Source: Bacteroidota bacterium
Lineage (GTDB): Bacteria > Bacteroidota > Bacteroidia > Bacteroidales > VadinHA17
NCBI GenBank assembly: GCA_022711195.1
Contig: JAKLFN010000001.1
Coordinates: 1-43,909 of the forward strand
Length of the DNA: 43,909 nucleotides
Direction: 5' to 3'
Shown here: piece after piece, positions 22,237-31,351 of the stretch
Position numbering within the stretch: position 1 is the first letter of the stretch
Layout: each line of letters opens with the position of its first letter
Position numbers and translations under genes: made by a program
The notes under the pieces: model-generated
The model's database searches: none
The model's input: only the letters and a program-made list of their open reading frames with translations
Told to the model about the DNA's origin: nothing

Positions 22237-22632
22237 ATGAAAGACAGACTCCGTGAATTATTAGAATATCTAAATATCTCGATTGAGGTATTTGCGGTTA
22301 GAGCCGGCATATCTCCAGACCTGGTGAGGAAATACTTAAGAGGGTTTTACGAGATATCAGAATCTTCTATCAGAAAGCTTGCAAGGGCTTACCCTCAGAT
22401 AAATATTAATTGGCTCCGTACGGGAGAAGGGAATATGATCAGTAAGCCTGACGGACAAGTTGCTTATGAACCCGGAACTGATTATAGCATAAAAGATGAT
22501 GCTATGGATACAGATAAGGACTTTATTATAAAGGTGTATAAAGAGATCATCAAGGAGCAGAGAAAAATCATCGAAGATCTGTCAAAGTTAAAAAACGTTA
22601 AAAATCCCCTGGATCAGGAATTGAAACCGTGA
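22237..22632 (+). CDS. XRE-type repressor-like regulator
   Basis: A 131-residue protein on the plus strand. Residues 1-70 form a Cro/CI-type helix-turn-helix: LRELLEYLNISIEVFAVRAG, ISPDLVRKYLRGFYEISES, then KLARAYPQININWLRTGEGN. The NxNWLxTGEGxM ending is characteristic of Bacteroidota phage and conjugative-element repressors. The C-terminal 40 residues are a helical coiled coil for oligomerisation. No S24 peptidase domain is present, so induction does not follow the LexA-like self-cleavage route. It is divergent from the Cro-like gene, with two palindromes between them, and is the probable lysogeny repressor. Confidence 0.8.
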   Translation: MKDRLRELLEYLNISIEVFAVRAGISPDLVRKYLRGFYEISESSIRKLARAYPQININWLRTGEGNMISKPDGQVAYEPGTDYSIKDDAMDTDKDFIIKVYKEIIKEQRKIIEDLSKLKNVKNPLDQELKP

Positions 22633-22671
22633 TTATAAGTAGCTTTAAGGGAGTCAATATTTCCTTCTGCC

Positions 22672-22848
22672 ATGATAAATTTTAAACCCAATGCCGAGGA
22701 GCGTTGTGAATTGCTCCGAAATACGGTCAATTTCCTGTGTGAGGAACTAAAAATGAGTTATAAAATCATTGGTTACCTGAATAAAAAATGCAATGACCTG
22801 GAGATTGAGCTTGAGGAAAACAGAAAAAAAGTCTGCCAGAAGCACTGA
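22672..22848 (+). CDS. Small helical protein between repressor and integrase, 58 residues
   Basis: An ATG at 22672, 40 bases after the repressor stop, opens a 58-codon frame: MINFKPNAEERCELLRNTVN, then FLCEELKMSYKIIGYLNKKC and a charged helix DLEIELEENRKKVCQKH. Two helices, the last a short coiled coil, and three Cys are visible. It is probably co-transcribed with the repressor. Small proteins in this place are sometimes excisionases or anti-repressors, but no motif supports either. Confidence 0.55.
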   Translation: MINFKPNAEERCELLRNTVNFLCEELKMSYKIIGYLNKKCNDLEIELEENRKKVCQKH

Positions 22849-22859
22849 TCTGATTAAAA

Positions 22860-23024
22860 AGACAAACAGACAAAACAGACAAACACTTATTGACTATAAC
22901 CCAGTAACATACTAAGGGGTATTGAATCCCATCTTCCACCCCACCGCGCTTAATGCGCTGAAGATTAAAAAGATAGTTTTGTCTGTCGGCAAACTTGTCT
23001 GTCAACAGACAAAAAACAGACAAA
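22860..23024. repeat. ACAGACAAA repeats upstream of the integrase
   Basis: The unit ACAGACAAA or its complement occurs at 22860-22866 (partial), 22866-22874, 22875-22883, 22978-22986 (reverse), 22995-23002 (reverse, 8 bases), 23005-23013 and 23016-23024. The copies at 22995 and 23005 form the palindrome TTGTCTGT-CA-ACAGACAA. Between the two groups is a GCGC-TTAAT-GCGC dyad (22946-22958). Arm-type integrase sites of an attP region, or operators of the integrase promoter, are likely. No gene is visible in 22849-23070. Confidence 0.7.
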
Positions 23025-23070
23025 ACCTCGTAACATCTCTGGTGGTGGTGAAAGACTTAAAGAGACTGTT

Positions 23071-24276
23071 ATGAGACAAAAACTGGTAATACTGCCGAAA
23101 TTATTTTCTGCCGGAGGAGATCTCTCCAGGCAGTGGTTTGTCTTTTACTCCTGCCGGGATCCCCGCAGCGGTAAGATGGTCCGGTTCCGACATTACGACG
23201 GATTCACCGGGCTTGGTTATAATGAACGATTAGAGCATGGAAGACAGCTTGTTGAGACCTTCACCGCTCGCCTTCGTGCCGGCTGGACTCCTTTTGTTGA
23301 CGACAAGGAGGCTATTTACAGCGACCAGCTGGAGTATAAAACCGTATCTGAGCTTTACGGCGCCAGGCGTGTAAAAAACAATACGATAAGATTCTGGATC
23401 TCCCGCTGGCTCGAGCAGGAAGCCGGGCCCGGGATCCGGCATGAAACTTACCTGACTTATAAGTCAAAACTGAGGATCTTCGCGCTATGGACGGAAAAGC
23501 AGGGAATCGCCGGCAACGACCTGCGTACCTATAATAATAAGGTATTGATCGAATTTTTCCGGTACCTGATCGATGACCGGAAGCTCTCAGGAAAATCAGT
23601 GAAATATTACAGGATGCTGCTTGCCAAACTATTCAAATATTTTTGCCGGGAGAAGCTGCTGCTCGTTAATCCGGTATATGATATACCTCCATGTATCCGT
23701 GTAAATGACCAGGCAGCGCGCCCGATCACACGCGAGGACGTCGAGATTTTTAAAAAAGCGCTTGCCATGGATCCGGAGCTGTTCCTTGCAATAAAATTCG
23801 AATACTATTGCGGCCTCCGCCCAGGGCATGAGATCCGCGAGCTGAAAATAAAAAACATTGACTTTGCTGCAGGTACCATACACGTTGACCGGGAGCATGC
23901 AAAAAACGGAAAGGACCGAATTGTAACCATCCCGCGCCAGTTTCTTGAGGATCTTCGCGCATCAGGGCTAAGTGGCATAAACCGAAGCTTTTATATTTTC
24001 GGGCGCGGCGGGATCCCCGGACCGGTACCAGTAAGCAAAAATAAGCTTTCAAGGCATTTTTTTAATCTTCGAAAAAAACTTAATATGCCTGAGGAATATA
24101 AATTTTACTCCTTTAAATGTACCGGCATGATCGCAGCTGATGATACCGGAAAGATCCCGGCGAAGGATATCTCAAACCATGTTGGTCATAGTGACCTGGC
24201 AACGACAAGTATTTATTTCAGGAATAAGAAATCGCAGGTTTCAAAGGCTATCCGCGACGAATACCCGACTTTATAA
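23071..24276 (+). CDS. int: Tyrosine integrase, Bacteroidota type
   Basis: A 401-residue site-specific recombinase. The N-terminus (1 to about 75) is the arm-binding domain (WFVFYSCRDPRSGKMVRFR). Residues about 105-200 are the core-binding SAM-like domain. The catalytic domain has Arg250 (YYCGLRPGHEIRELK), Lys 278 or 281 (AKNGKDR), Lys349 in SFKCTG where most families have Arg, His373 (VGHSD) and the nucleophile Tyr382 (TTSIYFR). The Lys form of the second basic residue is seen in many Bacteroidota integrases, but the adjacent Cys in place of His is less common. It stands alone on the plus strand, next to the putative attP arm repeats, and its 3' end overlaps the convergent tail gene by 6 bases. 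Confidence 0.92.
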   Translation: MRQKLVILPKLFSAGGDLSRQWFVFYSCRDPRSGKMVRFRHYDGFTGLGYNERLEHGRQLVETFTARLRAGWTPFVDDKEAIYSDQLEYKTVSELYGARRVKNNTIRFWISRWLEQEAGPGIRHETYLTYKSKLRIFALWTEKQGIAGNDLRTYNNKVLIEFFRYLIDDRKLSGKSVKYYRMLLAKLFKYFCREKLLLVNPVYDIPPCIRVNDQAARPITREDVEIFKKALAMDPELFLAIKFEYYCGLRPGHEIRELKIKNIDFAAGTIHVDREHAKNGKDRIVTIPRQFLEDLRASGLSGINRSFYIFGRGGIPGPVPVSKNKLSRHFFNLRKKLNMPEEYKFYSFKCTGMIAADDTGKIPAKDISNHVGHSDLATTSIYFRNKKSQVSKAIRDEYPTL

Positions 24277-26010
24277 GCGATATAATTCCGCGTCGCTGAC
24301 CTTTATGGATCCGCTGCTAAGCTCCAGGCTGAAAGCTCCAACCATGTATTTATGATTTTCAATTACCAGGGCCCTGGTGAAGTCGAAAAGCTTTACCGTA
24401 TCCCTGCCGGTAATTTCTGCAGTGACGGTCTTTTTTCTTTCCATCTCCCATGAGAGACGGTTTTTCCATACAGTATTAACGAGGCCGTAATCTCCTCTGA
24501 AGTTCATGGATATATTTGCTCCGGTCATTTTTGCTCCCTCGCAATTATATACTGATGAAGTGCCAAGCGGATAGGCATATGCGAAATACGGTGAGCCGGT
24601 ACCCTCCTCGATCACGGTCCAGTCGCGCCCGCGCGAGAAAAGGAACATGATAGGGAAATCAACGAAGTCAGCTGATTCTTTCGTGAGCCACCATACTCCG
24701 CCAGGCCTGTAATTACATTCCTGCTCCCACATCGGTATCAGCCAGGACCGGTTGACGGTCTCTGTCTCTCCCAGGTATTCATAAGAGAGCTCTTCTACGT
24801 GGTTATACATGCCTGGCCAGCCGGCTGCTTCATCGCCGTCCTGGCTGCCATCGCCCAGGATATAGGGAAGATTCCCCGGGCAAATTCTCCGAAATTCCCT
24901 GCTTGAGAGCGAAAGCATATGCACGACGTAATAGGTCTCCTCATTACGCACAAAGTATATTGTACCAGGTGCAATCACATTCGGATCAATATCCCTTACT
25001 GTATCAATGTAGTTGATTACCGAAGTGTCTCCCGGGAGATCTGTCTCCTCCTCGTAGTTGTGAGCGACAAAGGTGTCGACCTGCTCCTGAGAGAGCTTTA
25101 ATCCGGAAGGTTTCTGAGGATCGTTTTTGCGCCCTATCAGCTTGAGGTCGGTTTCCAAAGTGTTTACCACAATGTTATCAAAGTAGTCTATGATGACAGT
25201 CCCGCGTTCATTATCGATGAAAAACCCGACGTTAAAGGTTGCGGAGATCTTCTCAAGAAATTCAGAGATCAGCCTCCTGGGTACCAGCGTGCGGTAATCA
25301 AATTCCCAGTAAGCATTGCGGTTGTAGTTGTTGAAGAGAGTAAGCGTTTTCAGGTCCGGATCCGTGCGAAAAATATTCCGCTCGATCTTGTAGTTGTGCT
25401 CTGAAAAAATATAGTCGATCACTGTGCCCGCAAAAAGATAAACGGTGCTGTTAAGCTTATCCGAAGCAGGGATGACAAAAGCGGGATTGATCGCTCCCTG
25501 GCATGGATTTACAAACTTAACATCTTCATCTGTTTCATCACCCAGGGCCTTTGGCATATAAGCACAATAAGCCGTGTAATCTGCATCGGGATATGTAAGG
25601 TTGATAAGCGTGCTCATATAATCAACCACCTCCTGCCTTGTCGCAGCGAATCCGGCAGGCCTTGTGATCCCGTTATAAGTGAGATCTGTAAGGTATTTAC
25701 CCCGGATCTGCTCATAGAAAGCGGAATCATTGCCGACAAAATATGCTTCGACGACGGTATCAGAGGCGTCTGTGACTTTCCAGTACCCTTTCAGAGATAA
25801 GTGTTCCGCCTGAATCCTGGCCGGTATCTCTGGCAGGCTTTCTGCCTCGAGGATCGAAGGGAAACCGAAAGCCTTCTGCACGGCCGGCACGGTAGCAGGG
25901 AAAGAAACAGGAAAGCTGTGGCCTCCTGTCTTACTGAAAAGAGGATTCGAAAAGCGAAGGGTAATGCTTCCGAAGAAAGGAACCGGGATATCATTAACAA
26001 AGATTTGCAT
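24271..26010 (-). CDS. Tail or baseplate protein
   Basis: A 579-residue protein, last of the long tail operon. The N-terminus IFVNDIPVPFFGSITLRFSN, then KTGGHSFPVSFPATVPAVQKA, follows a pattern seen in large tail-associated proteins of Bacteroidota phages. The middle carries many beta-strands and aromatic residues (EFDYRTLVPRRLISEFLEKI; GTVIIDYFDN). The C-terminus ends in strands (YMVGAFSLELSSGSIKVSD). It is likely a baseplate or tail-hub part. The ATG overlaps the upstream stop as TAATG. It overlaps the convergent integrase by 6 bases. Confidence 0.7.
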   Translation of the reverse strand: MQIFVNDIPVPFFGSITLRFSNPLFSKTGGHSFPVSFPATVPAVQKAFGFPSILEAESLPEIPARIQAEHLSLKGYWKVTDASDTVVEAYFVGNDSAFYEQIRGKYLTDLTYNGITRPAGFAATRQEVVDYMSTLINLTYPDADYTAYCAYMPKALGDETDEDVKFVNPCQGAINPAFVIPASDKLNSTVYLFAGTVIDYIFSEHNYKIERNIFRTDPDLKTLTLFNNYNRNAYWEFDYRTLVPRRLISEFLEKISATFNVGFFIDNERGTVIIDYFDNIVVNTLETDLKLIGRKNDPQKPSGLKLSQEQVDTFVAHNYEEETDLPGDTSVINYIDTVRDIDPNVIAPGTIYFVRNEETYYVVHMLSLSSREFRRICPGNLPYILGDGSQDGDEAAGWPGMYNHVEELSYEYLGETETVNRSWLIPMWEQECNYRPGGVWWLTKESADFVDFPIMFLFSRGRDWTVIEEGTGSPYFAYAYPLGTSSVYNCEGAKMTGANISMNFRGDYGLVNTVWKNRLSWEMERKKTVTAEITGRDTVKLFDFTRALVIENHKYMVGAFSLELSSGSIKVSDAELYRL

Positions 26011-28040
26011 TATTCCACCGATATCTTTGTCAGAGTATTATTTATCACAAAAAACTGGTCAAGAAGTTTTGCGATGCTGACCGAAATTACTGCGGGTTTT
26101 GTCACAAAAGATCTTTCGTTCCCATACGCGGTGCCTGCCGAATTGGTTGCATAAGCTCTTACATAGTAAGTCGTAGCAGGCGTAAGATGTGCAAGGTTTG
26201 AAATAAAACTGCCGGTACCTGAGCCGTTGGAAGTATGAGAATCACTAAGCGTCGGAGATGCGGACGTGCTGTAACATACGCCCCTGGCTGTCACTGCGGA
26301 TCCCCCGTCTGAGGATATATTTCCCCCCGATACCGCAGTAGTAGATGTTACTGAACTGATTGCTGTTGTTGTAAGCACCGGGATATTATCTCCTGCTATC
26401 TCATAGACTCCCATGCTCGGATTCGGATACATGTAATCATTTCCGGCGTAATCTTTCGTTAACCAGGATATATTTGTACCCGATAAAACACAGGGGGAAT
26501 TCGCCTGAAGATGAAAATTTGTTGATGAAACGAAAAGCGGATCCTGTGTTATATTACCGGTGGAAATGTTAACGTTAGTCTGAAAAATCCCGGGATTGAT
26601 ATAGGTTGCATTAGTACCGTTAGAATACAGGTCATTGTAGGTTACATAAAAATCGGTCAAATCCGTGACGTCAGTAGTTCGCTTCGTTATGTAAACAGCA
26701 TAATTCGTAAAGTCGTAAATGATGTTATTTTTAATGTGTATGTTACTCCCCTCTCCGATAATTGTAAAACGGATCCCGTTATAACATCGGTTCCCTCCTG
26801 TCATCACATTATTTACGATCCACCAATTGGAGGAGGTATTAGTATAACCGGGATCGTTGACTTCGTTAATAAGAACAATGGCTGCCGAATAAGTATAAGT
26901 GGCATAACCCATGTCCTCAAATATGTTATTGTAGATATAAAAATGGTCATGTAAAAAGTTCCTTGCGGGTATGCCTGTTGGTGTTGATGATCCTGTCGCT
27001 ATCTCTATACCATAACCATATCTTTGAATGTGGTTATTATATACATACAAATACTCATGATCTGTGCCTTCGATTGTAATCGCATATTGGTGCGAGTAAT
27101 TGTCAGGGCTAAGCAGTACAGGATTATTCTTTACATTATTTAGCCATTTATTTCTATATATTTTATAACTGAAAGTATTCCCTGAAATAATCTCATTATC
27201 AAATCCTGCTATGTCAAGCGTGGCATGACCGTAAAAGATATTATCATATATTTCGCAATCACCTTTGTTATGCCATAATTCTCCGAAGAAATTCCAATCA
27301 CCATTAGCGACCACCTCATTATCATTCTTGTAGAAAGTATTGGAATATAATTTAATATTCTGCACATTACACCAGCGAACATTTGCCCCGTTATCACCTA
27401 ACGATCTCTGCCGTTGGTCAAATACATTAGCATATATTATCATGCCATCCTGCCCATCGAGTCTAAGCTGTGCCGGATCGCCTGAGTGCATGTGGGAGCA
27501 ATTAAGAAAAGTATTATGATGTACGCTATTACCTGTTGCGTAAACCGAAGGAGGGTGCGTCCAGTCTATTTGATTTCTAAAATGAATCCCAGCATATAAA
27601 AAGTCCTCAATAGTGCAATGGTGTATTTCAACATTACTCCTGTATCCCACCCATATAGCACGTGTGGCAGTTGTGTTATTCCCGTCAAAATGAATGTAAG
27701 AGATTGACTGCCTACCATTGGTAAGAGATGAACTGTATAATCTCAGATAAGCATCAGAAGTTGATGTGGCAACATAATTGGTGGTGATAGTCTGTGTCCC
27801 GATTCCTACAATGCTTACTCCCGCATCAAGATTAACTCTGTTGTTGTCCGTTATATCTGTCATAATATTAATGACAGAACCGGAAAGTGTTACCTGATCG
27901 GCTGCATAAGATAATGTTTTCCACGGAGCTTCATTTGTGCCTGCACCCACAGCATCAAATCCCCAGCTCGCCACATAGTAGTTCTGCCCCTGAACTACAA
28001 GGGGGATAAAAAGCAATAATATGGATAGTATCTTCTTCAT
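26010..28040 (-). CDS. Secreted-type parallel beta-helix protein with an FN3-like domain (putative tailspike)
   Basis: The best start is the ATG at 28040, 1 base after the upstream stop, giving 676 residues with a signal peptide (MKKILSILLLFIPLVVQG). Then WGFDAVGAGTNEAPWKTLSY opens a right-handed parallel beta-helix with many Asn/Tyr/Ile coils (NNVFDQ-like turns: YANVFD, YSNTFYKN, YNNIFEDMGY), typical of polysaccharide-degrading or binding tailspikes. About 110 C-terminal residues form an FN3-like domain (TTAVSGGNISSDGGSAVTAR, ATTYYVRAYATNSAGTAYGN), common in Bacteroidota secreted proteins. No catalytic residues can be assigned. A longer frame upstream overlaps the previous gene and lacks a signal peptide. 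Confidence 0.78.
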   Translation of the reverse strand: MKKILSILLLFIPLVVQGQNYYVASWGFDAVGAGTNEAPWKTLSYAADQVTLSGSVINIMTDITDNNRVNLDAGVSIVGIGTQTITTNYVATSTSDAYLRLYSSSLTNGRQSISYIHFDGNNTTATRAIWVGYRSNVEIHHCTIEDFLYAGIHFRNQIDWTHPPSVYATGNSVHHNTFLNCSHMHSGDPAQLRLDGQDGMIIYANVFDQRQRSLGDNGANVRWCNVQNIKLYSNTFYKNDNEVVANGDWNFFGELWHNKGDCEIYDNIFYGHATLDIAGFDNEIISGNTFSYKIYRNKWLNNVKNNPVLLSPDNYSHQYAITIEGTDHEYLYVYNNHIQRYGYGIEIATGSSTPTGIPARNFLHDHFYIYNNIFEDMGYATYTYSAAIVLINEVNDPGYTNTSSNWWIVNNVMTGGNRCYNGIRFTIIGEGSNIHIKNNIIYDFTNYAVYITKRTTDVTDLTDFYVTYNDLYSNGTNATYINPGIFQTNVNISTGNITQDPLFVSSTNFHLQANSPCVLSGTNISWLTKDYAGNDYMYPNPSMGVYEIAGDNIPVLTTTAISSVTSTTAVSGGNISSDGGSAVTARGVCYSTSASPTLSDSHTSNGSGTGSFISNLAHLTPATTYYVRAYATNSAGTAYGNERSFVTKPAVISVSIAKLLDQFFVINNTLTKISVE

Positions 28041-28041
28041 G

Positions 28042-29334
28042 TCACCAGGGATGAGTTCCTTCCTGTATATCATCAATTTCATCCTGAGTCGGCACTTTCG
28101 TCCATAAAAACGGATCATCTATTGAGCCGACAAAATACCAGGAAGACGTACCTCCTCTTCCTATCCTGAAATCAATATTACTTGCAATGTTTACGGCCTC
28201 ATGAGCGGAGATATCTTCAACGTCCGTTTGCGCCGTACCATTGATATACAATGTTCCATTCCCGTCCCTGTCATAGGTTACAAGAATATTGGTCCATGCC
28301 TCTGCCGTGATAGCTGAATTTGAAACTATATTGATGTAATTTGTATCATCAAAGGTTATGACTGCCCTTATGTAATTATCCGCATCAACCATCGCATAAA
28401 ACGATACCACGTTTGACTGCATCTCGATGAACCCATTGTATGCGCTTTGCAATGTGGGTACATAGATCCATACACTATAACAAAAATCATTCAGCCCCAG
28501 ATCTCCGACGTCTGCGCCAAACGTAGCCATCTGGCTTCCATTAAATGAATGAGCTGTGCCAAATTTCCCTGGCTGATTCACAGTTGCGTTAGTTGTGCCG
28601 GTATAGGTTCCTGTCACATCAATTACAGAAGTCCCTGCGCTTTCGTCCATTTTCCAGCCGGCCCGCAGTCCTGTTAATAATGATGACTCGCCCCCTGATA
28701 ATGTTATTTTAGTCACAGATCCTGAAGGTACCGCCTTGATAAAGGCACGATCTCCGGTCGACCATGCAGGTCGGACTACAATGGTCCCGGAAGCATTATA
28801 CCTATAGCCGGTCCGGCCGTTTGTAGGAGTTTCATTCAGATATTGCTTATGAAGGTCAAGGGTTGTCCCGCGATATAATTCAATTGCATCTCCTGCCATC
28901 TGTGAGATAGTAAAGCTCGTATCAGCATTCGCAGGAGCTCCGGTCGTCGAGCCAACAATAAATGAGGTATATTCATATCCCCCGCCGCCACCTCCTCCAT
29001 TAGCAGCCACGTAATTAACCATGCCCTCCCAGCTAACTGCCTCTCCGGCCTGATCTGCGTCTGCTTTCATAAAAACATAATCCTCTACATCCAGGGCATT
29101 GGTAAGCTGAAGATCCAACCAGTTCTGCATTGCATCTCCCATGGACTGATCGCCTATTTTCAAGCTGTCCTCCTTTACCCGGAGAGATCCGTTCACATTA
29201 ACGTCTTTGGCAAAATAAGCACTGTCGAGCTGGTTCCATTTGCTACGGTTGCGGTTCCATCCTTTACCGGTCTGGCACTGGAGAACAGGGATCGTTAAAA
29301 AGCAGATCAAGAAAAGCAGAAGTAATTTTTTCAT
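28042..29334 (-). CDS. Exported LamG/concanavalin-like tail protein
   Basis: A 430-residue protein with an N-terminal signal peptide (MKKLLLLFLICFLTIPVLQC). After an Asn/Asp-rich neck with short tail-fibre-like segments (VNVNGSLRVKEDSLKIGDQ), it has a Gly-rich linker GGGGGGGYEY and a C-terminal LamG-type jelly roll of about 200 residues: LRAGWKMDESAGTSVIDVTG, HSFNGSQMATF, WTNILVTYDRDGNGTLYING, DFRIGRGGTSSWYFVGSIDD. Such domains bind carbohydrate, so it probably helps attach to the cell surface. The signal peptide is unusual for a virion protein. Confidence 0.8.
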   Translation of the reverse strand: MKKLLLLFLICFLTIPVLQCQTGKGWNRNRSKWNQLDSAYFAKDVNVNGSLRVKEDSLKIGDQSMGDAMQNWLDLQLTNALDVEDYVFMKADADQAGEAVSWEGMVNYVAANGGGGGGGYEYTSFIVGSTTGAPANADTSFTISQMAGDAIELYRGTTLDLHKQYLNETPTNGRTGYRYNASGTIVVRPAWSTGDRAFIKAVPSGSVTKITLSGGESSLLTGLRAGWKMDESAGTSVIDVTGTYTGTTNATVNQPGKFGTAHSFNGSQMATFGADVGDLGLNDFCYSVWIYVPTLQSAYNGFIEMQSNVVSFYAMVDADNYIRAVITFDDTNYINIVSNSAITAEAWTNILVTYDRDGNGTLYINGTAQTDVEDISAHEAVNIASNIDFRIGRGGTSSWYFVGSIDDPFLWTKVPTQDEIDDIQEGTHPW

Positions 29335-29336
29335 AT

Positions 29337-29732
29337 TTAATAGATAATTTTAAGTTTTCCATTCGTTACGTCCTCGACCGAGTAGATATCAAGTACATAT
29401 ACCTCTCCCACCAGCGACATTGTTATCTCGAGAAGGGAAGTGATTACTCTTCCTTCTGAATCCAGAATCATGATGGAAATTGGCTCGTCAGTGAGCGTTG
29501 TTGTTACCCTGGTAGGATCTTCCCCTCCGGTAAGATTGATTGTCTGGGTATAACCAAAGGAGTCACCTGACCCGCCGGATCCGGAGGAAACCCCGTCAAG
29601 AGAATCGAGAGTATCCACAATGTCATGCAGCAGCTCCTGCAGGGCTTCTGCCGTGATCATGCCAGCGCTGTTGCTGTAGATCGTTTCGTTGATTGCATCC
29701 TTCAATGCATCTATAGTTTCATATGCTGCCAT
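29337..29732 (-). CDS. Small tail-associated protein
   Basis: A 131-residue protein. The N-terminal part (ALKDAINETIYSNSAGMITA, EALQELLHDIVDTLDSL) is a helical segment repeatedly found at the start of Bacteroidota phage tail-fibre-type genes (INxxIxxNxxxxITxxxLQxxLxxIVDS). A Gly/Ser linker leads to a beta-rich end. It is probably a fibre or its attachment piece. It is separated by 2-3 bases from both neighbours in the tail operon. Confidence 0.65.
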   Translation of the reverse strand: MAAYETIDALKDAINETIYSNSAGMITAEALQELLHDIVDTLDSLDGVSSGSGGSGDSFGYTQTINLTGGEDPTRVTTTLTDEPISIMILDSEGRVITSLLEITMSLVGEVYVLDIYSVEDVTNGKLKIIY

Positions 29733-29735
29733 GAT

Positions 29736-31343
29736 TTATTGTGCTTGTTCAAAATCGCTCGAGAAATCTTCGTTGTACAGATTTTGTGTTATCTCTTTAG
29801 TAAAATGATCATTCTGGTAAGCAGTAGCAAATTCGATCTCAAACCTCCGGACCATATCCTTATCGCCCCCGAAATCGAAAGTTGTGTTCAGAATCCGAAC
29901 CGGCTTAAGAGTATTTCCTGCAATCATGTAGACCTCTTTCGAGAGGGCAAAATCGCGGAGCCAGTTACGGAATTCTTCGGCATCCGCGTAACGGTTAAGC
30001 CAGCCAAGAGCTATTTGCCAGATCTGAGTTTCTTTGTTCTCAACCGATACTTCACCCCTATCTTTCGATGTATAATCAGAATCGATCCCCACCTGGGCGA
30101 CGGTACGGTCATAATTATCTTTGCGCCTCAGGATCCCCGTTGCCCTGATTATCTCGTAAGCTCCGAGGGAATTCAGGAAGAGGAAGTATCTCTCCGGTCC
30201 GTAGTCATTGTAATCGATTACATAAGTCCGGATCTCAGAGATTCGGGTATCTGACTCGTTTTCAATCCACACCTCTATCTTAACAAGAGTGCTGTCGGAG
30301 AGTCCGGTATATTCTAATTTAACCGGAGAGAGGACTATCTCATACACTGCCTTGTCATCTGCAACAATGCTGTCAACATCAATAGTGCTATCCGAATCAG
30401 CTGTAAAGAGTTTCGCTTTGACATTAAGGGTAGTGGCTGCCGAGTAGTTCAGATAATAAAGCTTCGCCGGCTCGGTAGCGGATATATACCTGGTGAGCGG
30501 TGCCCAGGACAGGAAGTATTTATTATACTCCAGCTTTGCCCAGAAGCTTGAAGCGTCGGCGTTGAGCTTTGCGAACTGGGCCCAGGAGAGCCCTCCGAGC
30601 ATGGCATAATAAGTATCCGATTCCTGCAGCGCGGTATAGGTACCGGATCCCCAGCGCTCACCATATTTGAATGACCAGGTCTTCACATTGCCAGCCCTGG
30701 CAAAAATAAAATCAGCATCGCTTTCCGGCCAGCTGAAGTCGGCACTTACGTAGGCTGCAAGGAGCTTGCTTATGTCGGTCTCTGCGAGCCCGTCGCTGTC
30801 TACATTAAGAGTGAGCTCTGTAACAAATTCATCGTCACAGTAAAGCAGAACCGCGATGACATAAAAAGCCCTCACTGCATAATCAACTCCTGTCTTATTC
30901 GTTTCATCGGGAGTTACATCAATACCCGCTCCGGCTGTGAACTCGAGAGAGTAAGCGGATCCGGGCTCCTTGGCAGTGATGGTAATGGCAGCTCCGGCAA
31001 CATCAAGATCGTAAAACCTTGCAATAAGATAATGCTTCGCCAGGTCAGCTGCAACAATCGAAACCCAGGAGATAAGGGTTGCGCCTCCTGAATTGTCGTG
31101 AAACTGCAGGCCCGAGCTGTCAGGTGCTGCGGCACAGGTAAAGCGGACCGTTTCCCCTGCCAGGAGAAGATCAAAATATTCGCCGGCAATAGCAACGGCG
31201 GTCCATGTCAATACAACTTCGGCTGCGGATCCTTCGTCCTCGATAAGGTTCTCCGATGCCTCAAATTTAAGAGGCACCGGAGAACCTGTAAGAACCAGCT
31301 CCGGAATCGTATTTAGTAGCTTTACTGTTGCGTCGAGGGCCAT
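29736..31343 (-). CDS. Large tail structural protein
   Basis: A 535-residue acidic beta-rich protein. It begins ALDATVKLLNTIPELVLTGS and has a repeated strand pattern including WSFKYGERWGSGTYTALQES and YVIDYNDYGPERYFLFLNSL, and a helical segment WQIALGWLNRYADAEEFRNW near the end. I do not recognise a named family. Its length, place between fibres and the membrane protein, and Ala/Asp/Thr/Tyr composition point to a baseplate or distal tail component. Confidence 0.68.
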   Translation of the reverse strand: MALDATVKLLNTIPELVLTGSPVPLKFEASENLIEDEGSAAEVVLTWTAVAIAGEYFDLLLAGETVRFTCAAAPDSSGLQFHDNSGGATLISWVSIVAADLAKHYLIARFYDLDVAGAAITITAKEPGSAYSLEFTAGAGIDVTPDETNKTGVDYAVRAFYVIAVLLYCDDEFVTELTLNVDSDGLAETDISKLLAAYVSADFSWPESDADFIFARAGNVKTWSFKYGERWGSGTYTALQESDTYYAMLGGLSWAQFAKLNADASSFWAKLEYNKYFLSWAPLTRYISATEPAKLYYLNYSAATTLNVKAKLFTADSDSTIDVDSIVADDKAVYEIVLSPVKLEYTGLSDSTLVKIEVWIENESDTRISEIRTYVIDYNDYGPERYFLFLNSLGAYEIIRATGILRRKDNYDRTVAQVGIDSDYTSKDRGEVSVENKETQIWQIALGWLNRYADAEEFRNWLRDFALSKEVYMIAGNTLKPVRILNTTFDFGGDKDMVRRFEIEFATAYQNDHFTKEITQNLYNEDFSSDFEQAQ

Positions 31344-31351
31344 GTTGAGTG

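Noticed and set aside
23230..24052. Minus-strand frames opposite the integrase.
   Set aside because: They are antisense shadows of a well-supported integrase.
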